Assembly (NCBI GenBank): GCA_028712795.1
Contig: JAQTPT010000027.1
Location: forward strand, 1-49,616
Length of the DNA: 49,616 nucleotides
Origin: Methylococcales bacterium
Lineage (GTDB): Bacteria; Pseudomonadota; Gammaproteobacteria; Methylococcales; Methylomonadaceae
Reading direction: 5' to 3'
The notes beneath the pieces are model-generated. The model saw only the letters and a list, made by a program, of their open reading frames with translations, was not told the DNA's origin and made no database searches. This document shows positions 26,679-34,462 of this stretch, piece after piece (positions within the stretch are counted from its first letter, which is position 1; each line of letters begins with the position of its first letter). Both the position numbers and the translations under genes were made by a program.

Positions 26679-27697
26679 GCAAACCAGTCAATCCTTACAC
26701 CATCGGCGCTTTTCTGGTGGGTTCCCTAACGCTGCTGATTGCGGCAATCCTGATCTTTGGAAGCGGTCAGTTTTTTAAGAAACAAGCCGAGTACGTCATT
26801 TATTTCGATGGTACCTTGAACGGCCTGAACGTGGGCGCCCCAGTAACGTTACAGGGCGTGAGAATTGGCGCTGTCAAAGAAATCTCCCTGGAGCTTAATC
26901 AACAATTCTCGCGTCTTTCCAAGCCGGTGGTGGTGGAGATTGATCCCTCAGTCGTGCTGGATGCCAACGGAAATCCTTTTGAAGCGTCGACCAGCCTGGA
27001 AGCACGCCGGAAAAATGCCAAGCGTTTGATTGCTGCGGGTCTTAGAGCCCAGCTTCAAACGCAAAGTTTGTTGACAGGCCTTTTGTATATAGAATGCAAT
27101 TTTTTCCCCGGCCAACCGGCTATAATGAGAGGCATTAATTATAAAGGTTTGCCGGAGCTACCCTCCATCCCCACGACGGTCGATCAAATCAAAAATACGG
27201 CAGAGGAAATGTTCACCCGGTTTCGTGAGCTGCCTATAGAAGCTATTGTTAATAATCTATCAATCACCATGAATGAAGTTAGCGGCATATTGACATCCGA
27301 TGAGCTCAAAAAAAATCGAGAAGCCCTGTCCAAGACGTTGAACGAAACGGAAAAACTGGTCGCCAATCTTAATCGTAACCTGGGGCCATTGGTGAATAAT
27401 ATGAACGGCACCTTGACCGATACCCGAACGATGGTGAGGGATTTTACCCGCGACATGCGGCCAGTGTTAACGTCGACCGACAAGGCCCTTAAAGAGGCCA
27501 CGTCCGCGCTTAATACCGCCACCAGCGTATTGCATGAATCCAAGTATACGCTGAGCTCGGTAGATGCGCTGACCGCGCCAGATGCGCCTTTATGGCAGTC
27601 GCTTGATGCGGTGCGTGATGCGGCCCAATCCACCAGGGCTTTGACCGATTACCTTGAACGCAACCCCAACTCGATTATTTTCGGAAAGACGGAGTAA
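26675..27697 (+). CDS. MCE-domain lipid-binding protein (MlaD/PqiB-like)
   Basis: A 340-residue inner-membrane protein with one N-terminal helix (about 12-30) and one MCE domain (EYVIYFDGTLNGLNVGAPV, followed by VRIGAVKEI). MCE proteins form hexamers that carry lipids across the periplasm. The long C-terminal part is helical, with heptad-like Leu and Asn spacing and a TDTRTMVRDF-type region, resembling the needle-forming coiled coil of longer MCE proteins. It overlaps the ATPase gene and is followed by the lipoprotein gene after 7 bp. Confidence 0.92.
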   Translation: MSKPVNPYTIGAFLVGSLTLLIAAILIFGSGQFFKKQAEYVIYFDGTLNGLNVGAPVTLQGVRIGAVKEISLELNQQFSRLSKPVVVEIDPSVVLDANGNPFEASTSLEARRKNAKRLIAAGLRAQLQTQSLLTGLLYIECNFFPGQPAIMRGINYKGLPELPSIPTTVDQIKNTAEEMFTRFRELPIEAIVNNLSITMNEVSGILTSDELKKNREALSKTLNETEKLVANLNRNLGPLVNNMNGTLTDTRTMVRDFTRDMRPVLTSTDKALKEATSALNTATSVLHESKYTLSSVDALTAPDAPLWQSLDAVRDAAQSTRALTDYLERNPNSIIFGKTE

Positions 27698-27704
27698 GAA
27701 CACT

Positions 27705-28355
27705 ATGAAATTCAGAGGTGATTGCCCAGTGAAAAGTCTGTCGTTTTTTGCATGGGGAATGGTTGTTTTGACACTCTTCTTTAGCGGGTGTATGAGCAAT
27801 AGCGGGCCTGCGCAGTTTTACATGCTGAATGCGGATTCCGGTTTTGACAATACGGTTAGGGTTCCCTCCGCCAGTCAAGGCGCGGTGATAGGTCTGGGAC
27901 CGATACGGATTCCGGAATATCTAAACCGGCCCCAAATGATTGTAGCCATCGCTGATAATCAGTACCGGCTCTTCGAAGATCACCGTTGGGCAGAACGCCT
28001 TGATCAAAATATCTCCCTCGCTCTATTTAAAGCGTTGCCCCGGCAAATCGGCACGGATAAAATCGTGCGCTTTCCCTGGTCGCAGCGGCAAGTTATCGAT
28101 TATCAGGTCAGCATCGATATACTGGAGTTTAATGTGGATGCGAGTGGACAGAGCCGCTTGATAGCCCAGTGGTCTATTAAGCGTAAAGACAAGCCGGCTA
28201 TCGACAGACGTTCCAGCTACCAGTTCCCGGCATCGACCACTGATCAGGCCGTTATGGTCAAAGCCCAAAGCCAATGCCTCACCAAGCTGGGACAGGAAAT
28301 TTCCGCGGCTTTGAGGCAGCTTATGATGTCAGAAGGCGTTAAGGAACGGGCATGA
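27705..28355 (+). CDS. ABC transport auxiliary lipoprotein (PqiC/YmbA-like, PF03886)
   Basis: An outer-membrane lipoprotein that completes MCE-type systems such as PqiABC. The signal ends in a lipobox FFSGC; the mature part starts near AQFYMLN and contains the family's VIGLGPIRIPEYLNRPQM segment and later WAERLDQNIS. ATG 27705 is chosen because GGAG lies 10 nt upstream and the lipobox then sits at residue 29; an in-frame ATG at 27654 overlaps the MCE gene. Last gene of the operon; no clear terminator. Confidence 0.9.
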   Translation: MKFRGDCPVKSLSFFAWGMVVLTLFFSGCMSNSGPAQFYMLNADSGFDNTVRVPSASQGAVIGLGPIRIPEYLNRPQMIVAIADNQYRLFEDHRWAERLDQNISLALFKALPRQIGTDKIVRFPWSQRQVIDYQVSIDILEFNVDASGQSRLIAQWSIKRKDKPAIDRRSSYQFPASTTDQAVMVKAQSQCLTKLGQEISAALRQLMMSEGVKERA

Positions 28356-28738
28356 AATAACCTGATCAAGTTCATGCTTCGATAAGCCCGGCATTATTGG
28401 TATGTGAGTTCCAAGTTGCTCAACTTATTTCGCGCTTGTTCCTAAGTGACTGATGTTACCCGCGCCAATTTCAGAAAACGCATCATTTTGAGATGAAAAA
28501 CCGGGCTGTATAGAGGCTGACTTTTTTGCAATAGGGCATATCTAAAAATTTCCCCTCCCTTTAGGTTGGGGAGAGGAGTTCGAATGTTCAAGTTATTTCA
28601 CGCACCTTGCCAAGCTGTGCAAAAAGCCGAACCCGATGCCTTAGGAAGAATTACAGAAATTATTGGACGCGTTACAACAATTACATCTTAGGGGGGTGGT
28701 GGGCGTCATAGCGTCTCGAATAGTAAACGTTGTAACGG
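28356..28738. other. Intergenic region between convergent Mla-like operon and receptor gene
   Basis: A 383-bp region between convergent genes. It contains a short G/C-rich imperfect palindrome near 28549-28577 (CCCCTCCC ... GGGGAGAGG) and a 35-codon frame at 28584-28691 that is listed separately. Nothing else is clear. Confidence 0.4.
28584..28691 (+). CDS. Possible 35-residue small protein
   Basis: An ATG at 28584 is preceded by GGAG at good spacing and opens a frame of 35 codons ending in TAG. The predicted peptide has one cysteine, and its C-terminal half (GRITEIIGRVTTIT) could form an amphipathic helix. The ribosome site may only be part of the GGGGAGAGG palindrome next to it, so this is a weak call. 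Confidence 0.22.
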   Translation: MFKLFHAPCQAVQKAEPDALGRITEIIGRVTTITS

Positions 28739-31150
28739 CTAATCCCAATGGATGCGGACACCGGCATAACCGGTTGCAGGCGCGCCCGGCCCCATGAAGG
28801 TGGTCGTCTGGTTGTTTTGAAAAAAGTTTTGCCCTAGTTGTCCGAATGACGCGTAATGGTTATCGAAAATGTTGCGTCCCATCGCAAATAGCTCGGCGTG
28901 TTTATTGATAACATAGCGGGTATTGAGGTTAACCACGGTATAGCCGGGAATTTGCGGGAAAATATTCTGATCGTCGCCGCGCGCATACTGGCTGGAAACG
29001 TATTGCAAATCGCCGCCAAAAAACAGGTTATGGATTATTTCGTATTCGGAGCCAAACTTGAGGGTGTTTTGCGGAATACTGGGGATTCGGCTTCCGGGTG
29101 TGACCGTTTCCGAACCCAGTGCATTGCTGAGCACCGCTGTCGTTTGATAGGTCGCATCGACAAAACCGTAGCTTAAGTACCAGTTCAGGGTATCCAGCAC
29201 CAGCCCGCTCAGACCCAGCTCCACGCCCTGGCGCTGCGTCGTGCCGACATTATGGAAATAGCCGTTGATGACGCTGCCCGGGCTGTTCAGGAATAAAATA
29301 TCGTTGCTGTTCCGGGTCTGATACAGTGCGAAGTTCCATTTAAGCGCCTGACTGAAATTGCCACGGGCACCCGCCTCCAGGGTTTTAGAAACCACGGCCT
29401 GCAAGGGTGGATCGGATACAAAACTATTAGGCAGGGTGCATGGCGCATTGGGGTCGGCGCAACTCAACTCAACTGCGGTTGGCGCCCTGAAACCCTCGTT
29501 GTAGTTGAAATAAGTCGTAAATTCCTTAAGCGGAGTATCCAACGAAAAGGCATCAAGGGGATTGAAGGTAAAGCCGGCTGATGGGTTTACGCGGGCATAC
29601 ACGTTGTTCCCGTTTAACGCAGTCCCTATCTGATCGGTGGTTTGCACCTGCGCCTGCATCCAGTTCATTGAGGTGTTGGCGTGCAGCCATTTGAACAGGG
29701 AAAAGTTATTGGTTGCGAAAACATTTGAATAGGTATTTTGGCCATTAATCTTTACGCTGGTTGTCAGAGGATTAACGGCAATTTCATTTCGCGCTGGCGC
29801 AAAAACCGCATCCTGCGAAGCAACCGAAAAATTGCTGTTGCCGTAATTGTAACCGCCACCGGCAACCAGCTGGTTTTCATGGCTGGCGATAGTGTAATCG
29901 GAAGTCAGCTGGACATTGACGCCGGTTCCGTTTTGTAGCGTCCGCGTCGCTGCAAAAGTGCCGGGGATGAGTGAACCGCCATTACTGTCCAGGCATTCAA
30001 TGCCGCTGACCAGGGTGGCGCAATCCTCATTAGTGTTACTGTTGCTGCTGTTACTGCTGTTATTGCGGTTATAGGAATTGCCGGTCAATTGCAATTTATC
30101 GGTAATGCGATGACTGCCTTTAAGGTTAACAAAATACAGCGTATTTTTAGTGACATCAGGCGCTGTGTAGATCGATGTCCAGCTTTCCTGTAACATGTTT
30201 TGCGGCGTAGGGCCGACGCCTTGCAAATTGTTGTCTGCAAAAGTGAATGACAGGTCCAGGTCGGTTTTGTCATTTTCCCAGCCGGCCTTTCCGAACCCCT
30301 GATTGACGCTGGTGGGGGAAAAGGGACGCCAACCCTTGTCACGGAAAATATTGCCGGCCAAGTACCAGTCAAAATTACCTTTTGAGCCTCCGTATTCGGC
30401 CTGATAAGCTTGCCGGCCAAAGGAGCCGCCATTTGATTGGGCGTTAAATCCGGGGTGGCTGAAGCCGCTTTTAGTCCTAACCGACATCGCGCCGCCCAGA
30501 GTATTCAAGCCGAATAAAGGGTTGGAACCGGGCACCAGCTCCATGCTGGAAATGGCGATTTGAGGAATCAAATCCCAGTTGACGGTGTCGCCGAATGGTT
30601 CATTGACACGGACGCCGTCCTGGTAAACCGATATGCCGATCGGGGTGCCTAAAAGAGGAGACGCGTTAAAACCGCGATAAGTAATGTCAGGCTGGTAAGG
30701 GTTATTCTGGGTGTCGTTGATATTGACGCTTTCCAGGCGGCGATTCATGAAATCCGTCAGGCCGAATGCTTCATGACGGTGGATTTCCTCATCTTCCGCA
30801 GACTGCACATTGCCGGGAATTCTTTTGAGTTCCAGGCCCGTGGCGCCTAACGGTGTATTGCCGACAACCTCAATTTCCGGCAGCTCGAAAACATCGACCG
30901 GATGCGCATTAACTGCCGGTTGAGTTTTCTTAGGGTCAGTTGCCTTGGGCGGTATCCCTTCCGTTTTTACATCTGCTGCTTTCTTGACCACTTTTTCAGA
31001 TGTTGCTGGCCTGGTTTTCTCTGGTGTAATAACCCGGTTGGGCTTTTCGGCCGTTATTGAAGAAGCATCCGCTGCAAGCGCGGACATTGTCAATAAAGAA
31101 AGTGGCAAAGTTGCCAACCAGGGCCGCCTTGTGATTAATGGGTTGCTCAT
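28739..31150 (-). CDS. TonB-dependent outer-membrane receptor
   Basis: An 803-residue receptor. It has a signal peptide (ATLPLSLLTMSALAA), a Lys/Thr/Pro-rich spacer of about 65 residues, a TonB box-like ELPEIEVVG near 92-100, a plug domain (DFMNRRLESVNINDTQNNP, then a TYRGF segment, VYQDGVRVNEPFGDTVNWDL and NTLGGAMSV) and a long beta-barrel ending in a terminal strand with W-D. The plug matches the catecholate/general class, but I cannot name the ligand. An Asn/Ser-rich loop (about 362-375) interrupts one barrel strand. Two short palindromes lie upstream (31167-31198, 31212-31225) and may be regulatory. Confidence 0.9.
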   Translation of the reverse strand: MSNPLITRRPWLATLPLSLLTMSALAADASSITAEKPNRVITPEKTRPATSEKVVKKAADVKTEGIPPKATDPKKTQPAVNAHPVDVFELPEIEVVGNTPLGATGLELKRIPGNVQSAEDEEIHRHEAFGLTDFMNRRLESVNINDTQNNPYQPDITYRGFNASPLLGTPIGISVYQDGVRVNEPFGDTVNWDLIPQIAISSMELVPGSNPLFGLNTLGGAMSVRTKSGFSHPGFNAQSNGGSFGRQAYQAEYGGSKGNFDWYLAGNIFRDKGWRPFSPTSVNQGFGKAGWENDKTDLDLSFTFADNNLQGVGPTPQNMLQESWTSIYTAPDVTKNTLYFVNLKGSHRITDKLQLTGNSYNRNNSSNSSNSNTNEDCATLVSGIECLDSNGGSLIPGTFAATRTLQNGTGVNVQLTSDYTIASHENQLVAGGGYNYGNSNFSVASQDAVFAPARNEIAVNPLTTSVKINGQNTYSNVFATNNFSLFKWLHANTSMNWMQAQVQTTDQIGTALNGNNVYARVNPSAGFTFNPLDAFSLDTPLKEFTTYFNYNEGFRAPTAVELSCADPNAPCTLPNSFVSDPPLQAVVSKTLEAGARGNFSQALKWNFALYQTRNSNDILFLNSPGSVINGYFHNVGTTQRQGVELGLSGLVLDTLNWYLSYGFVDATYQTTAVLSNALGSETVTPGSRIPSIPQNTLKFGSEYEIIHNLFFGGDLQYVSSQYARGDDQNIFPQIPGYTVVNLNTRYVINKHAELFAMGRNIFDNHYASFGQLGQNFFQNNQTTTFMGPGAPATGYAGVRIHWD

Positions 31151-31166
31151 TAAAATTACCGTGGGT

Positions 31167-31198
31167 GTTGAAAATACAATAGGGTGTCTATTTTCAAC
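31167..31198. promoter_or_regulatory. Inverted repeat upstream of the receptor gene
   Basis: GTTGAAAATA at 31167-31176 is perfectly complemented at 31189-31198 with a 12-base spacer, 17 bp before the receptor start. It could be an operator or an mRNA leader hairpin. Confidence 0.4.
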
Positions 31199-31211
31199 GA
31201 AAATCGTTTTG

Positions 31212-31225
31212 TTTCCTATAGGAAA
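31212..31225. promoter_or_regulatory. 14-bp perfect palindrome upstream of the receptor gene
   Basis: TTTCCTATAGGAAA is self-complementary without a spacer, the form of a dimeric repressor site. It lies 62-75 bp before the receptor start, where a promoter is expected. Confidence 0.4.
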
Positions 31226-31528
31226 AACCCCGATTACACATTCAGGCGAATAAGGTTTTGGGCTTGTAGGTATTTCTACCCATTGTTGAAATGATTTTTT
31301 CCTGCAACTTATGTTAGCTTCACGGCAACGGAATTATTATGTTAATGCGGAAGCTGGTCGGGGGCTCTTACAATCGCGAACGAAAGGTTTGAAAATCGTA
31401 GTGGATTAAAAAAACGTGAGTGACGGGGTTGCAAATCCAGTCACGCTCAATTGGCAACGATTTGCATACTGGCTAAAGTATCTTGCAAATTATGTTTTAA
31501 TTTTAACAAAAAGCTAATACCATAAACA

Positions 31529-31567
31529 CCGCAGCCCGCAGCCCGCAGCCCGCAGCCCGCAGCCCGC
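31529..31567. repeat. Heptanucleotide tandem repeat (CCGCAGC x 5.6)
   Basis: Five perfect copies of CCGCAGC followed by CCGC. It lies about 85 bp before the sulfatase ATG, in or near its promoter. Seven is not a multiple of three or of the helix turn, so copy number changes would shift spacing. Confidence 0.8.
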
Positions 31568-31651
31568 TATATTGTGCGCGGAGATTCAACTGCAACGCAA
31601 AACGATTTATCGACAAATACGTTTTTTACTAATCAAGACAGGAGAACTATT

Positions 31652-33376
31652 ATGATTCGAAACCACCGGCAGCGACGCTTGTTTCACTTAGCGGCAATGG
31701 CACTTGTTGCCTTGACTGTTTTTTTTACTTCATTAACCGCCCAGGCGGAGGACGCAAAACCCAACATCATGTTCATCATGGGTGATGACATCGGCTGGAT
31801 GCAACCAAGCATTTACCATCGCGGACTGATGGTCGGGGAAACGCCCAACATTGACCGCATCGGTCATGAAGGCGCGATGTTTATGGATTATGTGGCTGAG
31901 GCGAGTTGCACCTCTGGGCGGAACGCCTTCTTTACAGGGATGCATCCGCTACGCACCGGCATGATCCCTCCGCAACTGCCCGGCAGCCCGTCCTATCTGA
32001 GGAAGGGAACCCCTGCGCTTGCCAAGTTCCTGCTGGATCTGGGTTACAACACCGGCGAGTTTGGCAAGAATCACTTGGGCGATCACACTGAAGCATTGCC
32101 AACAGCCCATGGTTTTCAGGAATACTGGGGCTACCTCTACCATCTTGATGCGATGCAGCAGGTGAGCTTCCCCGACATCAACAGTTCCCCAGAGGTACAA
32201 GATATCGCTCCGCCGTGCAAAAACACGCCGATTCCTGGGTTGCCTGAAGTGCCGGGTGCGGTCGATCCCAGAACCACGACATGCATGACCCCGCCGCGTC
32301 CGGTTATTGCCTGCATATCCAAGGACGGCACTGAAAAGAACCAGACTTGCAAAGACGAAGGTCCGCTCACGTTAGACCGCTCGAAGACGGTGGACGAAGA
32401 GATCTCGGCCAAGGTCATCGATTTCCTTGACCGCAACGACCCCAAGAAAACCAACAAACCGTTCTTCGTCTGGTATAACCCTGCGCGTATGCACGTCACC
32501 ACCCTGTTGTCAGACAAGTACCTGGCCATGGTGGGCGCCAAGGGCGGCAAGGACTGGGGCGTTAACGAAGCGGGCATGAAGCAGATGGATGACAACATCG
32601 GACTGGTTATCAAGAAGCTTGAGGACATGGGGCAGCTCGACAACACCATCGTTGTTTTCACCACCGACAACGGTGCTGAGGCGATCAGCTTCCCCGATGG
32701 CGGCGTTACGCCGTTCAAGGGACAGAAAGGTGAGTCCTGGGAAGGCGGTTTTCGTGCGCCGATGGTGATTCGTTGGCCGGGACACATCAAGCCGAACACC
32801 GTTCATGCCCAGTTGTTCGCCTCTCTTGACTGGGTGCCAACGCTGGTGGACATCGCTGGTGGGGCTAAAGGCAGCGAGCTGACGGAAAAGATTGAGGCTG
32901 GCAAATACCCCGGCATTGTTAAGACCAAGCTTGACGGCTTCGATCAGCGTGACCTCCTTGAGGGCAAGACGGATAAGTCAGCCCGTGAGGCTTTCTTCTA
33001 TTACTCAGGCGCAACACCCTCTGCGGTGCGTTACAAGAACTGGAAGATGTATTACTCAATGTCAGAGTCTGGCGCCGATGGCTGGTTGATGCCGCTGATT
33101 AACTACCACTTCACGCTAGTTCAAAACATCAAGCGCGATCCCTTCGAGCAGGCGGTCGGCGGGAATCAGAAGTCTGCCTTAAGTCTTGGCGGTGCGCTCG
33201 CTGCCCCGATGACAGCCTATCTATATGACTGGAATATGCTGCCAATCGGCCAGCTGTTATGGGAGAAGGAACTGTTGTCATACAAAAAGTTCCCCCCGCT
33301 GCAAGCGCCTGAAACCTACAACTTGGATGGCATCTTGAAAGCAATGGAGGCGTCCAAGAGTCACGCGAGCGATTAA
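31652..33376 (+). CDS. Secreted sulfatase (arylsulfatase family)
   Basis: A 574-residue sulfatase with a Sec signal (LAAMALVALTVFFTSLTAQA). The N-terminal metal site is FIMGDDIGW. The formylglycine motif is C-T-S-G-R within EASCTSGRNAFFTGMHP, the C-x-S-x-R form that a formylglycine-generating enzyme can modify. Further family landmarks are the N-H-L-G-D-H-T segment, VFTTDNGAE and the G-W-E-G-G-F-R-A-P-M-V-like EGGFRAPMVIRWPG. ATG 31652 follows GGAG; an in-frame ATG at 31574 lies inside the leader. No sulfatase-maturing enzyme is nearby. By eye its base composition is somewhat richer in G+C than its downstream neighbour. Substrate unknown. Confidence 0.92.
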   Translation: MIRNHRQRRLFHLAAMALVALTVFFTSLTAQAEDAKPNIMFIMGDDIGWMQPSIYHRGLMVGETPNIDRIGHEGAMFMDYVAEASCTSGRNAFFTGMHPLRTGMIPPQLPGSPSYLRKGTPALAKFLLDLGYNTGEFGKNHLGDHTEALPTAHGFQEYWGYLYHLDAMQQVSFPDINSSPEVQDIAPPCKNTPIPGLPEVPGAVDPRTTTCMTPPRPVIACISKDGTEKNQTCKDEGPLTLDRSKTVDEEISAKVIDFLDRNDPKKTNKPFFVWYNPARMHVTTLLSDKYLAMVGAKGGKDWGVNEAGMKQMDDNIGLVIKKLEDMGQLDNTIVVFTTDNGAEAISFPDGGVTPFKGQKGESWEGGFRAPMVIRWPGHIKPNTVHAQLFASLDWVPTLVDIAGGAKGSELTEKIEAGKYPGIVKTKLDGFDQRDLLEGKTDKSAREAFFYYSGATPSAVRYKNWKMYYSMSESGADGWLMPLINYHFTLVQNIKRDPFEQAVGGNQKSALSLGGALAAPMTAYLYDWNMLPIGQLLWEKELLSYKKFPPLQAPETYNLDGILKAMEASKSHASD

Positions 33377-33559
33377 CCGCCTGATATGGTGACAGGTTTG
33401 AATACTTACAAATAAGGGCTTCCATTAAATTTGCAGTCCGCATCCAGCCAAATGGATTCGCTATCAGACAGCCAATTTTTTTACGAAAGCTGGTCTGTTT
33501 GCAACCCTGGATCCACAGATGCCAAATTAACTAACCAATATAAACATAAGGAAAAGACA

Positions 33560-34279
33560 ATGAGCATTAGTTTTAAAAATTCAGAAACCAAGAGATTGAC
33601 AGGTTTATCTTTGTTGAGCGTATGCCTGTTATTACTGAGCGCCTGTTCGACTACCCAAAAGGTGGCTATTAACCAGACTGACTTAAACTGCGCATTCATT
33701 GCCAACGAGTGTTCCCTGCTAACACCCGGAGGGAAAGGCGAGGCTGGACTTAGATATATTAATCCGGCCGCAAAATGGACCCAATACAACAAAATCCTGA
33801 TTGATCCGGTGACTTTCTGGGCGGGTGATTCCACAACGGTTTCCGCTTCGAATCAGCAGATGCTGGTGGACTATTTTTCCCAGCAACTAAAAGCGCAGCT
33901 TGGGCAGAAATTTGAAATCGTCAGTCAGGCTGGCCCTGGCGTTATGAAGCTTGATCTAGCCATCGTCGATGCTTCATCGGCCACCCCGCTCCTGCGCAGT
34001 ATTTCGATGTTAGTGCCTCAGGCCCGGGCGCTATCCTCCCTTAAGTATTTGGCGACCGGCACGTACCCCTTCGTTGGGGGAGCACAGGCCGAGGCTAAAG
34101 TGACCGATTCAGTATCCGGTGAAATACTTGCGTTGGCCGTGGATAAACGTATTGGCGGCGGTGCATTCTCGAACGCTTTTCAGTGGAAGTGGGGTGATGC
34201 TGAAAATGTTGTAAATGAGTGGATTAATATGATCACAACACGGTTATCGGCCTTGACGTCGGGTACAGCATCACAATAA
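33560..34279 (+). CDS. DUF3313-like outer-membrane lipoprotein
   Basis: A 239-residue lipoprotein; the signal ends in LLLSAC with a serine next, so it should go to the outer membrane. The mature part resembles DUF3313: WTQYNKILIDPVTFWAG, then a stretch ending LVDYFSQQLKAQL, and a GGAQAEAKVTDSVSGE strand segment. Function is unknown. ATG 33560 follows AAGGAAAAG; an upstream in-frame ATG at 33431 has none. It is 184 bp after the sulfatase and is followed by a very strong hairpin. Confidence 0.78.
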   Translation: MSISFKNSETKRLTGLSLLSVCLLLLSACSTTQKVAINQTDLNCAFIANECSLLTPGGKGEAGLRYINPAAKWTQYNKILIDPVTFWAGDSTTVSASNQQMLVDYFSQQLKAQLGQKFEIVSQAGPGVMKLDLAIVDASSATPLLRSISMLVPQARALSSLKYLATGTYPFVGGAQAEAKVTDSVSGEILALAVDKRIGGGAFSNAFQWKWGDAENVVNEWINMITTRLSALTSGTASQ

Positions 34280-34353
34280 GTGAACACCCGCAGGTCTGAA
34301 GCTCAAAGATATTAAAGTAATAAAAATGACATAACTTGAACATCTGCATTCTT

Positions 34354-34400
34354 GCGGGAGCGGTTTTAGCCACGATCTTCGCGGCTAAAACCGCTCCCGC
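34354..34400. repeat. Perfect 18-bp hairpin, REP-like
   Basis: GCGGGAGCGGTTTTAGCC at 34354-34371 is perfectly complemented at 34383-34400 with an 11-base loop. No T-tract follows, which argues for a REP-type repeat and against a plain terminator, although it would also protect or end the transcript. Confidence 0.75.
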
Positions 34401-34436
34401 GATAACACCTGTTCCTTGGCTAGTACGCCAAACCAG

Positions 34437-34462
34437 AAAAAGCCTAGGCCATTTAGGCTTTT
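34437..34462 (-). terminator. Rho-independent terminator of the PIN-PhoH gene
   Basis: Read on the minus strand, AAAGCCTA and TAGGCTTTTT form an 8-bp stem with a seven-base loop and a T-run, directly after the phoH stop codon. Confidence 0.7.

Larger units (their letters stand above)
31151..31651. other. Divergent intergenic region with two palindromes and a heptamer repeat
   Basis: A 501-bp region between the receptor (-) and the sulfatase (+). It holds the receptor-side palindromes, an imperfect inverted repeat near 31414-31449 (GTGAGTGAC ... GTCACGCTCA), the CCGCAGC tandem repeat and a GGAG ribosome site for the sulfatase at about 31641. A TTG-rich conserved riboswitch box was looked for and not found. 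Confidence 0.5.

Noticed and set aside
31380..31450. Possible riboswitch upstream of receptor and sulfatase
   Set aside because: Only a short imperfect inverted repeat was found; no B12, TPP or other conserved box could be identified.
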